NCBI RefSeq assembly: GCF_022662335.1
Contig: NZ_JAKNQJ010000014.1
Coordinates: 1 to 64,000 of the forward strand
Reading direction: 5' to 3'
Source: Sphingomonas sp. CROZ-RG-20F-R02-07
Lineage (GTDB): Bacteria > Pseudomonadota > Alphaproteobacteria > Sphingomonadales > Sphingomonadaceae
DNA length: 64,000 nucleotides
This document shows positions 30,649-47,519 of the stretch, in pieces (positions within the stretch are counted from its first letter, which is position 1; the number at the start of each line of letters is the position of its first letter). The notes beneath the pieces are model-generated. The model was not told the origin of the DNA. It worked only from the letters and a program-made list of their open reading frames with translations, and made no database searches. The translations under genes and the position numbers were made by a program.

Positions 30649-31185
30649 ATGGCGCGCTGGTACATCATTCACGCCTATTCGGGTTTCGAAGGCAAGGTTC
30701 GCGACCAGATCATGGCCGACGCGACGCGGCTCGGCCTCGACCAGCTGGTCGAGCAGATCGAAGTGCCCACCGAAACGATCACCGAGGCCCGTCGCGGCAA
30801 GAAGATCGCGGTCGAGCGCAAGTTCATGCCGGGCTATGTGCTCGCCAAGCTGAACATGAACGACGATGTCTATCACCTGGTGAAGAACACACCCAAGGTG
30901 ACGGGCTTTCTCGGCAGCATGGGCAAGCCACAGGCGATCAGCGAAGCCGAAGCCGCGCGGATGCTGAATTCCAAGGAAGAGGCGGCCGCCGCACCCAAGC
31001 ACAAGGTGAAGGTGGATTACGAGATCGGCGACGCCGTGAAGGTGCTCGACGGCCCGTTCGCGAGCTTCAACGGCACCGTGGAGGAACTTGATTTCGACCG
31101 CAGCCGCGTGAAGGTTTCGGTCAGCATCTTCGGTCGTGCCACCCCGGTCGAGCTCGAATTCGAGCAGGTCGAGCGCAGCAAGTAA
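30649..31185 (+). CDS. nusG: transcription elongation/antitermination factor NusG
   Basis: NusG, 178 residues. It begins MARWYIIHAYSGFEGKVRDQ (the NGN domain, which binds RNA polymerase) and contains RKFMPGYVLAKLNMND. The C-terminal KOW domain has GDAVKVLDGPFASFNGTVEE and binds Rho or uS10. The start was chosen by the conserved N-terminus, 11 bp after secE. Confidence 0.97.
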   Translation: MARWYIIHAYSGFEGKVRDQIMADATRLGLDQLVEQIEVPTETITEARRGKKIAVERKFMPGYVLAKLNMNDDVYHLVKNTPKVTGFLGSMGKPQAISEAEAARMLNSKEEAAAAPKHKVKVDYEIGDAVKVLDGPFASFNGTVEELDFDRSRVKVSVSIFGRATPVELEFEQVERSK

Positions 31186-31228
31186 GGCGCGGCCTGAGCG
31201 GTCAGGTCAGCAGGCGTACCCCCAATCG

Positions 31229-31260
31229 AACGGCGGGCGGCTTTACAGCCGCCCGCCGTT
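31229..31260 (+). terminator. strong hairpin between nusG and rplK
   Basis: A perfect 14-bp stem (AACGGCGGGCGGCT with AGCCGCCCGCCGTT) and a 4-base loop lie in the 199-bp spacer. Only TT follows, so termination is uncertain; attenuation or RNA processing is as likely. Confidence 0.5.
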
Positions 31261-31384
31261 CGGCTATCGGCCGCCGCTTCCCAAGCAGACGCTGACGGAA
31301 AAACATCGCGGGAGGGCGTGCCGTCGGCATGCCCGTTCGAACCGCTCGACTTGATCGGGGCATCGCCCCTCGAAAGAGAGTGAC

Positions 31385-31816
31385 ATGGCAAAGAAGATTA
31401 CGGGTTACATCAACCTCCAGGTGCCGGCCGGCGACGCCAAGCCAGCACCGCCGATCGGCCCCGCACTGGGTCAGCGCGGCGTGAACATCATGGAGTTCTG
31501 CAAGGCGTTCAACGCGAGCACCACCGAGCTGACCAAGGGAACGCCGATCCCCACGCGGATCACGGTCTATGCCGATCGCAGCTTTTCGTTCGAGACGAAG
31601 TCGCCGCCGGCCTCGTTCCTCATCAAGCAGGCCGCCGGCCTGAAGTCGGGCTCCAAGGAGCCGGGCAAGGTGTCGGCGGGCACGATCGCGCGCAGCAAGC
31701 TGAGCGAGATCGCCCAGGCCAAGATGAAGGACCTGAACGCCAACGATATCGAGGCCGCGACCAAGATCATCGAAGGCAGCGCCCGCGCGATGGGCCTCGA
31801 AGTGACGGAGGGCTGA
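31385..31816 (+). CDS. rplK: 50S ribosomal protein L11 (uL11)
   Basis: uL11, 143 residues, at the GTPase-associated centre; needed for RelA activation. It contains [20 protein letters not shown] and [15 protein letters not shown], and the C-terminal RNA-binding domain has [12 protein letters not shown]. It lies 4 bp before rplA. Confidence 0.98.
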   Translation: MAKKITGYINLQVPAGDAKPAPPIGPALGQRGVNIMEFCKAFNASTTELTKGTPIPTRITVYADRSFSFETKSPPASFLIKQAAGLKSGSKEPGKVSAGTIARSKLSEIAQAKMKDLNANDIEAATKIIEGSARAMGLEVTEG

Positions 31817-31820
31817 TCCC

Positions 31821-32513
31821 ATGGCCAAGCTGACCAAGAAGCAGAAGACGATCACCGTGGACTCGCTGAAGCTGCACGGCGTCGACGAGGCGATCGCGCT
31901 GGCGCGTTCGGGCGCCACGTCGAAGTTCGACGAGACGATCGAAGTGGCGCTGAACCTGGGCGTCGATCCCCGCCATGCGGACCAGATGGTGCGCGGCGTG
32001 GTCAACCTGCCCAAGGGCACCGGCAAGACCGTCCGCGTCGGCGTGTTCGCCCGCGGCGCGAAGGCGGAGGAGGCGCTGGCCGCCGGTGCCGACGTCGTGG
32101 GGGCCGAGGACCTGATGGAGACCATCCAGGGTGGCACGATCGATTTCGACCGCTGCATCGCGACGCCCGACATGATGGGCATCGTCGGGCGTCTCGGCAA
32201 GGTGCTGGGCCCCAAGGGCCTGATGCCGAACCCGAAGCTCGGCACGGTGACGATGAACGTCGCGCAGGCGGTCAAGGACGCCAAGGGCGGCCAGATCGAA
32301 TATCGCGTCGAGAAGGCCGGCATCATCCATTCGGGCATCGGCAAGGCGAGCTTCCCGGCCGAGGATCTGCGCGCGAATTTCGACGCGCTGGTCGATGCGG
32401 TGGTGAAGGCCAAGCCGTCGGGCGCAAAGGGCAAATATGTCCGCAAGGTCGCGATCTCGTCGACGATGGGCGCGGGCATCAAGGTCGACACGACCGAGGT
32501 CGCCGGCGCCTAA
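31821..32513 (+). CDS. rplA: 50S ribosomal protein L1 (uL1)
   Basis: uL1, 230 residues, forms the mobile L1 stalk and in E. coli represses its operon. It shows [20 protein letters not shown], the middle domain with [10 protein letters not shown], and [20 protein letters not shown]. It is the last gene before a strong terminator. rplJ and rplL, which usually follow, are not here. Confidence 0.98.
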   Translation: MAKLTKKQKTITVDSLKLHGVDEAIALARSGATSKFDETIEVALNLGVDPRHADQMVRGVVNLPKGTGKTVRVGVFARGAKAEEALAAGADVVGAEDLMETIQGGTIDFDRCIATPDMMGIVGRLGKVLGPKGLMPNPKLGTVTMNVAQAVKDAKGGQIEYRVEKAGIIHSGIGKASFPAEDLRANFDALVDAVVKAKPSGAKGKYVRKVAISSTMGAGIKVDTTEVAGA

Positions 32514-32543
32514 GCCGCGACGATCGACAGGATCGACGAATGA

Positions 32544-32570
32544 GGGCCGGGAGCGATCCCGGCCCTTTTT
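32544..32570 (+). terminator. intrinsic terminator after rplA
   Basis: GGGCCGGGA/TCCCGGCCC, a 9-bp stem with a 4-base loop, is followed by TTTTT, 30 bp after the rplA stop. It separates rplKA from the following genes. Confidence 0.88.
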
Positions 32571-32641
32571 CGTAAGTTACGCCGCCACCTTCACGCAAAA
32601 TTAGCCACTGCGATCTACCGGTCTCCGCAGGGAGACGTGTG

Positions 32642-33229
32642 ATGGCATCGGCAGCACAGCGATCGGGCAAGCCGCGGCGCGGCTGGCGCAGCATCGTACC
32701 CGCGCGCGACGGCGCCACGATCATCGAATTCGCGCTGGTGGTGACACCCTTTTTCGCGGTTCTGATGGCCATTCTCCAGACCAGCCTGATCTATTTCAGC
32801 CAGGAGGCGCTCGAGACGAGCGTCGAAGCCGCCGCACGCAGCGTCGTCACCGGAAAGGCGCAGGCCGCCGACGCGACCGGTTCCAGCAGCGGCATGAGCC
32901 CAGCGCAGCTCCAGACCCGGTTCCGCAACGCCGCATGCGCGACGCTGCCCGGCTATATGTCGTGCGCCAAGCTGCTGGTTGACGTGCGCAGCGCGACCAG
33001 CTGGAACGCCATGGACACCAGTATGCCGACGATCACGTTCGATGCGAACGGCAACCCCAACAACACGCTGAGCTACAGCCTCGGCAGCCAGGGCGCCGTC
33101 GTGCTCGTGCGGCTGATGTATCTCTGGCCGATCCAGGCGGCGCCGATGCAGCTGGGGCTCGTCAACGTGGGCAACGGGCAGCGACTGATCGTCGCCACCT
33201 CGGTCGCCAAGACGGAGAGCTATTCGTGA
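32642..33229 (+). CDS. TadE-family pseudopilin-like protein
   Basis: A 195-residue TadE-like protein. The motif RDGATIIEFALVVTPFFAVL (about 22-41) with Glu29 is the TadE/TadG N-terminal membrane segment; minor pseudopilins of Flp/Tad pili are made this way. The rest (55-195) is a periplasmic domain with two Cys. A GGAGA lies 6 bases before the ATG. It overlaps the next gene by 4 bp (GTGA). No Tad ATPase, prepilin peptidase or Flp pilin gene is in the window, so the assembly machinery must be elsewhere if the proteins are used in a pilus. Confidence 0.82.
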   Translation: MASAAQRSGKPRRGWRSIVPARDGATIIEFALVVTPFFAVLMAILQTSLIYFSQEALETSVEAAARSVVTGKAQAADATGSSSGMSPAQLQTRFRNAACATLPGYMSCAKLLVDVRSATSWNAMDTSMPTITFDANGNPNNTLSYSLGSQGAVVLVRLMYLWPIQAAPMQLGLVNVGNGQRLIVATSVAKTESYS

Positions 33230-33759
33230 CGTCGCGCAAGCTCGCCACAGACACGCGCGGCCTCGCGCTCATCGAATTCGCGATCGTCCTGCCGATCCTG
33301 CTGACGCTTTATCTCGGTGGGTTCCAGCTGGGCGATGGAATCGCATGCAGCCGCAAGATCACCATCGCAACGCGCGCGATCGCCGATCTGATCGCACAGA
33401 ACCAGTCGGGCTCGACGACCGCCAGCGAAGTGGACAGCAACCTGTCCGCCGCGACGCAGGTGCTCGCCCCCTACGCGGCCAGCAATGCGGTCATCCGGAT
33501 CACCGAGGTCGGCACCGACTATAATCTGAAGACCACGGTGCAATGGAGCCGTGCCGCGAATGGCGCCGCCTACAAACCGGGCGCGGTCGCCACGATCCCG
33601 CTCGCGATGCGCATACCGGGCACGTACTTCCTGTTCGCCGAAACATCCTATGCCTACACGCCGTCGGTCAATTTCGGTTTCGTCAACGCCATGAACCTGT
33701 CGGATTCGCTGTACATGCTGCCGCGCAATTCGAACAGCATCACTTGCACGGATTGCTGA
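33226..33759 (+). CDS. second TadE/TadG-family pseudopilin-like protein
   Basis: A 177-residue protein with the same N-terminal pattern (TRGLALIEFAIVLPILLTLY), then a periplasmic domain ending in CTDC. The start is GTG at 33226, inside the previous stop, so it is translationally coupled. It is a distinct member of the family and not a duplicate of the first. It is followed 2 bp later by the vWA protein gene. Confidence 0.82.
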   Translation: MTSRKLATDTRGLALIEFAIVLPILLTLYLGGFQLGDGIACSRKITIATRAIADLIAQNQSGSTTASEVDSNLSAATQVLAPYAASNAVIRITEVGTDYNLKTTVQWSRAANGAAYKPGAVATIPLAMRIPGTYFLFAETSYAYTPSVNFGFVNAMNLSDSLYMLPRNSNSITCTDC

Positions 33760-33761
33760 AG

Positions 33762-35090
33762 ATGACGATCATGCGCCCGCTCCTCCATCTGGCGAAGCGG
33801 CTGCGGCACGATCGCCGCGGCAACGTCTTCATGATCTTCGCCTTCGCGCTCATCCCGCTGACGTTCGCCACGGGCATGGGCATCGATTACGCCCGCGCGA
33901 TGAAATCGCAGACCAAGCTCAACGCGGTCGCCGATGCCGCCGCGCTGGTGGCGGTCAGCAAGACGGTGATGAGCTTGGATGACAACAGCGCCGCGGGTTA
34001 CGCCACCCAGATGTTCCAGATCCAGAGCCAGAGCGTTCTCAACAACGGCTCGGTCAAGCTGACAAGCCTGTCGACCAGCGCGCCGACGGATTCGACCGGC
34101 CGTCGCACCGCGACCGTCAGCTATGTCGCCACGTCGTCGAACATCTTCGCCAATATCCTGGGCTTGCCGTTGCTGACCATCCACGGCACCTCCCAGACCA
34201 CCAACGCCACCGCGCCCAACATCGATTTCTACATGCTGCTCGACGTATCAGGATCGATGGCGCTTCCCACCACGACGGCCGGGCTGAGTAAGGTGGGTGC
34301 GAGCAACGGCAACGGATGCCAGTTCGCCTGCCATTCGACGAACGATCTGAAGGGGAAGGATGCGAACGGCAACATGCAGGATCTGTATGGCGTGGCCAAA
34401 TCCTACGGCCTCACACTGCGCATCGACGACGAAGGCACCGCCGTCTCAAAGCTGACGGCGGATGCGCAGAGCACGTCGAGCAAAAACGGCGCGAACTACC
34501 GGATGGCGATCCATTCGTTTCATGGCGCCGGCGGATTTTCGATGATCCAGTCGCTCACGGCCAATCTGTCCTTGGCCGCGACCACGACTACCAACCTGAA
34601 GCCGAGCAATTACTACAGCAACGGTTGCCCGACCCAAGCCTGCAAGAACACCGATGTCGGCTATAACGATCAGGACACGGGCAGCAGCGACGCCTTCGAC
34701 CAGATGAACAAAGTCATCACCCCGTCGCCGGGAACGGGGCTGAACGGCGCTCAACCCCAAGCCATCATGTTCCTCATCACGGACGGCATGCGTGACGAGT
34801 CCCGCCCCGGCGGCCGTCCGGAAATCGGGTTCGACACTGCCAAGTGCACCACGATCAAGAGCCGGGGAATTCGGATCGCGGTTCTCTATACCGAATATCT
34901 TCCCCAGGCGCTGGCCAACGACAGCTGGTCGCAGGCCAACGTCGCGCCCTATCTCAACCAGATCGAACCCGCGCTTCAGGCCTGCGCGTCGCCCGGACTC
35001 TATACCAAGGTGTCGACCGATCAGGATATCTACACCGCGCTCGACACGCTGTTCCAGAACGCCGTCGCGACCGCCCGAATTTCGGGGTGA
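33762..35090 (+). CDS. TadG-like protein with von Willebrand factor A domain
   Basis: A 442-residue protein. An N-terminal membrane segment (about 22-42, NVFMIFAFALIPLTFATGMG) with the following DYARAMKSQTKLNAVADAAA is typical of TadG (Flp pilus-assembly TadG-like). The vWA domain begins near 154, with the MIDAS motif DVSGS (D161, S163, S165) and a later Asp in FLITDG (D341). It would bind a divalent metal and probably a protein partner in the envelope. There are several Cys in the insertion (186-295). It is the last gene of the three-gene Tad set; the next gene is convergent, 25 bp away. Confidence 0.85.
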   Translation: MTIMRPLLHLAKRLRHDRRGNVFMIFAFALIPLTFATGMGIDYARAMKSQTKLNAVADAAALVAVSKTVMSLDDNSAAGYATQMFQIQSQSVLNNGSVKLTSLSTSAPTDSTGRRTATVSYVATSSNIFANILGLPLLTIHGTSQTTNATAPNIDFYMLLDVSGSMALPTTTAGLSKVGASNGNGCQFACHSTNDLKGKDANGNMQDLYGVAKSYGLTLRIDDEGTAVSKLTADAQSTSSKNGANYRMAIHSFHGAGGFSMIQSLTANLSLAATTTTNLKPSNYYSNGCPTQACKNTDVGYNDQDTGSSDAFDQMNKVITPSPGTGLNGAQPQAIMFLITDGMRDESRPGGRPEIGFDTAKCTTIKSRGIRIAVLYTEYLPQALANDSWSQANVAPYLNQIEPALQACASPGLYTKVSTDQDIYTALDTLFQNAVATARISG

Positions 35091-35115
35091 TGCGGCGCCG
35101 GGCAGCCGCCTCCAA

Positions 35116-36213
35116 TCAGCGCTCGAGCAAGACCGCGTGGGAGCGCGCGGCAACCGCATCCTGCATCCGCGGCGGGACATCGAGCCAGAAGGGCGCGAGC
35201 TTGGACGAATCCACGCGCTCCACGCCCACCGCGAATGCCTGCACCGTCTGGCCGAGGCCCCCGTGTCCCGCCGCATAGATCACGTTCAACGCGGCAAGCG
35301 GGATGAACATGGGGCGACCGTTCGCGCTCAGCGCCTCGATCGCGTCGCGCGGCAGCGCCATGACGATCCGAAGCCGACGCTCCTCGCCTGGGGCCAGGGC
35401 GAAGGTCGGCGCGGCCGGACGTGCGATCGGCTCGGCCGCAAACCCGCTCACCGCCGCCTCTTGCCCCGAGGATGCACTGAGCAACTGGGCCCTCAGGCGG
35501 ATATCGGTGGCGGGAGCGTCGCCCCGGTTCGTCACGGTCACCTCGCAGTCGACGGTCGCGCTCAGCATGTTGAGCCCCGCGCGCGTCGGCCGCAACGCAA
35601 GCGCGAGCCTGCCGCGCGGGACGATCGGCGTGAGCGGCGCCACGGCCACCGTATCCGAGCCGCCCTCACCGGTCTCCGCCTTCGCCCCGCGGCGCCGCGA
35701 CCACAGCCCCGCCCCGCCGAGCGCAACCGCCAGCGCGCCGACACCGGCCAGCCATGGCCATGGCCATGCCACCTGCTGCGGTGACGCAGGCGGTAGCGTG
35801 ATGCCCGGCGTCGGCGTCGGCATTGGCGTCGGCGTCGCGACGGCAGCAGGCTGTGCTGCCGCGGCGGACGACGGCGTCGGAACCGGTGCCGGCGTGGACG
35901 TCGGGGCGACATCGGGGGTCGGGGTGGCACGCGGCGTGGGCGTGGCACGGGGGGATGGCGTGGGCTTGGGCGTGGCGGTCGCCCGCCGCTGAGGCGTTGG
36001 CGTGATCGCCGGCAGCGACAAGGGCGATGCGAGCGGCACCGGCGTCGCATAGGGCGTCGGGCTCGCCTGGGGTTGGGACGGCGTGAGACTGAAATTGCCG
36101 AGATTGGGTATGGTCCGCACGGCGTCCTGCGCGCCGGCCCGTCCGCCAAGTGCCGCCAACGCTACGGCGAGGATTGGCGCGGCCGATACCGCACGGCGCC
36201 TCTCGAATGTCAT
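35116..36213 (-). CDS. Pro/Thr-rich single-pass membrane protein, unknown function
   Basis: A 365-residue protein. A probable signal peptide (1-28, cut near AGAQ) is followed by a Thr/Pro-rich repeat region (about 41-146, many TPTP and ATPTP units). A membrane segment follows (about 151-170, WPWPWLAGVGALAVALGGAG), then a basic stop-transfer RRR. The C-terminal domain (195-365) has a beta-sandwich look (VTVTNRGDAPATDIRLRAQL), like CARDB/DUF11 folds. I know no function. The start is ATG at 36213. It is convergent with the vWA gene and divergent from rpoB. Confidence 0.72.
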   Translation of the reverse strand: MTFERRRAVSAAPILAVALAALGGRAGAQDAVRTIPNLGNFSLTPSQPQASPTPYATPVPLASPLSLPAITPTPQRRATATPKPTPSPRATPTPRATPTPDVAPTSTPAPVPTPSSAAAAQPAAVATPTPMPTPTPGITLPPASPQQVAWPWPWLAGVGALAVALGGAGLWSRRRGAKAETGEGGSDTVAVAPLTPIVPRGRLALALRPTRAGLNMLSATVDCEVTVTNRGDAPATDIRLRAQLLSASSGQEAAVSGFAAEPIARPAAPTFALAPGEERRLRIVMALPRDAIEALSANGRPMFIPLAALNVIYAAGHGGLGQTVQAFAVGVERVDSSKLAPFWLDVPPRMQDAVAARSHAVLLER

Positions 36214-36339
36214 GATCGCGAATTCCCTGATGATCGTTTCTGCCGCCACGGCGCGACCAGCGGTGCAAGCCGGGTTGCGACGAGCCGCGCCGTGGCGGCG
36301 GTGAAGCACGCACGGGGCGCTACCAGCAGATGCCCGCGT

Positions 36340-36368
36340 TTGACAGCCGGCAACACGGCACCTATATC
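36340..36368 (+). promoter_or_regulatory. consensus-like sigma70 promoter of rpoB
   Basis: TTGACA (36340-36345) and TATATC (36363-36368) are exactly 17 bases apart. They lie in the 343-bp gap (36214-36556) before rpoB, giving a leader of about 180 bases. It makes rpoBC independent of the rplKA cluster. Confidence 0.78.
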
Positions 36369-36556
36369 GCGGGTTCGCCACAGCATCCGGGAAATGAGCG
36401 GCCGTCGCGCAGCCGATCGATCGAATGGGATGCCGGGGTTACCGGACGCCGAACGCCGCCGCATCCCGTATGCGAGCGGCTTTTCGGCGTCTTCGCACGC
36501 CCCGCCCCGGAGGTCTCCGGGCAGAGATTAGACGGCTGACGAGGCAAAACGATCCT

Positions 36557-40735
<4,179 letters not shown>

Positions 40736-40808
40736 GGGAACGGGGGCGGCCGGATGGTCGCCCCCTGCCCCCGCGCGCACGGAATTTACCCCTAGAGGGA
40801 ATTGAAAC

Positions 40809-45098
<4,290 letters not shown>

Positions 45099-45130
45099 TC
45101 CGCCGGGCACTGCGGTGCCGGGATCTAGAA

Positions 45131-45167
45131 GCCGCCGCCCGGGATGCCGGGCGGCGGCTTTTTGTTT
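45131..45167 (+). terminator. intrinsic terminator after rpoC
   Basis: A 12-bp perfect stem (GCCGCCGCCCGG with CCGGGCGGCGGC) and a 4-base loop are followed by TTTTTGTTT, 32 bp after the rpoC stop. Confidence 0.93.
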
Positions 45168-45276
45168 GCAGTTCCGCTACTCGGAAAACCAATCGCCTGG
45201 TATGTTCATATTGCTAATCAATAATCCTCTTGCCGTTTATCGATAAACTGCCATTCTGAAGCGACAGGAGGCAGGC

Positions 45277-45795
45277 ATGCGGAAACGGTCGCGGCTGATA
45301 GCAATGTTCGGCACCATCATCGGCATCTTGCGTGTCGCCAACATCGCGGTTCTAGGCATCGCGATCCTCGCTCTCACGGCTACGTTCGTGTGGGCGACTC
45401 CGCTGCTGGAGCATCTGCGGGGGCAATATGGCCCCACCGGTCACGCCGCGCTGCTCTACATCCGCGTTCTGATGATCAGCTCTGCACCGCTCGCATTTAT
45501 CGCCGAGCGGCTGTTCCGCGCGCTTGCCGATGTGATCGGAACGCTGCGTCGAGGCGAGCCGTTCGCGGCGGCCAATGCCGGCAGGCTGCGAATCATCGGC
45601 TGGGCGCTTCTCGCACTCCAGATAGTCGATGCAATGCTGGGTCTGACGATTTGGTGGGCGAAATCGGAGCATATGCGCGTGCTCGACTGGACGCCGTCAT
45701 TGACTGGCTGGCTCGGCGTGCTCGTTGCGTTCGTGCTTGCGCAGGTATTTGCGCAGGGCGCCGCCCTGCGCGCCGATCTGGAGGGCACCATCTGA
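45277..45795 (+). CDS. DUF2975 membrane protein
   Basis: A 172-residue protein with four hydrophobic segments (about 15-40, 58-82, 105-128, 142-165) and the pattern of DUF2975. Such proteins are often encoded directly before a small XRE-type regulator, and the same is seen here: the stop overlaps the next start (TGATG). The function is unknown. The gene follows an AT-rich stretch downstream of the rpoC terminator that probably carries its promoter. Confidence 0.78.
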   Translation: MRKRSRLIAMFGTIIGILRVANIAVLGIAILALTATFVWATPLLEHLRGQYGPTGHAALLYIRVLMISSAPLAFIAERLFRALADVIGTLRRGEPFAAANAGRLRIIGWALLALQIVDAMLGLTIWWAKSEHMRVLDWTPSLTGWLGVLVAFVLAQVFAQGAALRADLEGTI

Positions 45796-46016
45796 TGCCG
45801 GTGCGCATCCATCTCGATGCACGGCTTTATGATCGGCGCATGACACTGACCGAGCTCAGCGAGGCAGTGGACATCACCCTGGCGAACCTGTCGATCCTGA
45901 AAACGGGCAAGGCAAAGGCGATCCGCTTCTCGACACTGGAAGCGATCTGCCTGGCGCTCGACTGCCAGCCGGGCGACATTCTGGCCGTCGAGGCCGAAGC
46001 GGGGGACGAGCCATGA
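45795..46016 (+). CDS. small XRE-family helix-turn-helix regulator (YozG-like)
   Basis: A 73-residue Cro/CI-type DNA-binding protein. The helix-turn-helix covers about residues 17-45 (MTLTELSEAVDITLANLSIL), followed by FSTLEAICLALDCQPGDIL, typical of minimal XRE regulators. It overlaps the DUF2975 gene by 1 base and the next gene by 4 bases, so the three are translationally linked. It likely autoregulates the set. Confidence 0.88.
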   Translation: MPVRIHLDARLYDRRMTLTELSEAVDITLANLSILKTGKAKAIRFSTLEAICLALDCQPGDILAVEAEAGDEP

Positions 46017-46762
46017 TGACCATCATCCGCAGCGCGGCGGGAGGAAGCGCAAGACGCATCGCCCTCGCCTATCGACTTGGCGGCCGAGCGCTGGTTTTTG
46101 CGCCCATGCTCGTCTTCCCGGCGATCGTCACCGAGCTTGTGCAGCATGCCGCGGAGATTCATCTCGGCATGTTCGCGTCGTTGGCCGCCTTTCGCGGATT
46201 GGCGATGGATCCGACACGGTGGGCGTTCGGCTATGCAAAGGTCGCTGGCTTCCTGCTTACGACGCTGCTGGTGGCGCGTTTCTGGGCGGTGGATGGCGTG
46301 ATGGCGCGCATACCGCGGATCAGTGGTCGTGCCGGTGGGCGGCTGGCGCTCGGGATACTCGCTTCGTTCGCGATCGCCGCGGCCGACCACGGACTCGCTC
46401 GCCAAGGCGGCCCGATCGCGGTGGCGGCAAGCATCATTGACTTCCTGATCTCCACCGCGCTGACGCTCTACCTCATGGGTGCGCTGCTCGACGACGAGCG
46501 CATTACCCTTCGCTGGAGCTTCACGGCGGGATGGCCGAAGGCCGTCATGATGACCTTGCTTGCCGTTACCGTCTTCGTCCCATGCCAGCTTCTGCACCTG
46601 CTCGATCATCGGCTCGCGATCGGATCACCCTTGGCAGTCGTCATGCCGATCATGATCTGGGACGCGCTGTTCGTCGGCCTGTTCGCGGCGCTCGTCGGAT
46701 CGGCGGCGTTCGTCGGATTTCGCTACGGGCCGAATTGGCGCGGCTGGGATCGCAAGCCCTGA
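46013..46762 (+). CDS. multi-pass membrane protein, unknown function
   Basis: A 249-residue protein with about six hydrophobic segments (27-47, 73-90, 107-125, 131-155, 175-197, 212-240). I do not recognise a family. It begins MMTII inside the XRE gene stop (ATGA), so it is made together with the two preceding proteins. It ends 4 bp before the convergent metallophosphoesterase. Confidence 0.7.
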   Translation: MMTIIRSAAGGSARRIALAYRLGGRALVFAPMLVFPAIVTELVQHAAEIHLGMFASLAAFRGLAMDPTRWAFGYAKVAGFLLTTLLVARFWAVDGVMARIPRISGRAGGRLALGILASFAIAAADHGLARQGGPIAVAASIIDFLISTALTLYLMGALLDDERITLRWSFTAGWPKAVMMTLLAVTVFVPCQLLHLLDHRLAIGSPLAVVMPIMIWDALFVGLFAALVGSAAFVGFRYGPNWRGWDRKP

Positions 46763-46766
46763 CGGA

Positions 46767-47519
46767 TCAACCCATCCGTTGGTCCGCCGCCTCCATCGCC
46801 CGGGCGATCGTTTCCAGCCGGCCGGCCTCGATGCGGAGTTCGTTGAACGCCGGGGGCGAGTGGCGGACGCGTTTGGACAGCGTGCCTGCGCCGATCATGC
46901 GCAGCGTGCGACCGGCGCGCTCGACGGGAACGTCGAAGGGATCATGGACGTGGCCCGACAGGACCGCATCGGCGCCGGCTTCGGCCAGCGCGATCAACGC
47001 GGCGTCGCCATGCCGGGTGCGCGCGGAGCCCTTGGTCGGCCCCTCGATCAGGGGGTGATGCGCGGCGACGAGGATCAGGTTGCCGCTCGGCGCCGCCGCG
47101 ATCAACGCCAGCGTGCGGCGCAGCGCGCCCGGGCTCACGCGGCCCTTCGACCAGTTCCACCGCCACTGCGCGCGCACGATGGTCGTGAGCGGCACGATCG
47201 TCACGCCCGGCAATTCGAGCGGCCGCTCGATCATCCGCTCCACGGCGTGGTAACGCTGATAGGGAGAGAAAAGCCGGCGGAACGGATCCCAATAATAGGG
47301 GATGTCGTGATTGCCGATCTCGAGCGTGACCGGCACGCCCAGCCCGCGCAGCCACGCCCCCCCCGCCTCGAACTCGCGCTTGGTCGCGCGCATCGTCAGG
47401 TCACCGGTCATGATGACCGCATCGGGACGCTCCGCCGCGACCAGCCCGTCGAACCAGGCGATCGCGGCAGGATCCTCCGCGCCGAAATGAACGTCGCTGA
47501 CGTGGAACAGTCGAATCAC
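46767..47519 (-). CDS. calcineurin-like metallophosphoesterase
   Basis: A 250-residue metallophosphoesterase. All metal-binding motifs are present: D9 and H11 (SDVHFG), D40 (TGD), N70-H71 (GNHD), H154 (AHHP), and H190/H192 (SGHVH). The members closest in pattern are cyclic-nucleotide or other phosphodiesterases; the substrate is unknown. The start is GTG at 47519, overlapping the catalase stop by 4 bp (GTGA), so it is translationally coupled to it. Confidence 0.9.
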   Translation of the reverse strand: MIRLFHVSDVHFGAEDPAAIAWFDGLVAAERPDAVIMTGDLTMRATKREFEAGGAWLRGLGVPVTLEIGNHDIPYYWDPFRRLFSPYQRYHAVERMIERPLELPGVTIVPLTTIVRAQWRWNWSKGRVSPGALRRTLALIAAAPSGNLILVAAHHPLIEGPTKGSARTRHGDAALIALAEAGADAVLSGHVHDPFDVPVERAGRTLRMIGAGTLSKRVRHSPPAFNELRIEAGRLETIARAMEAADQRMG

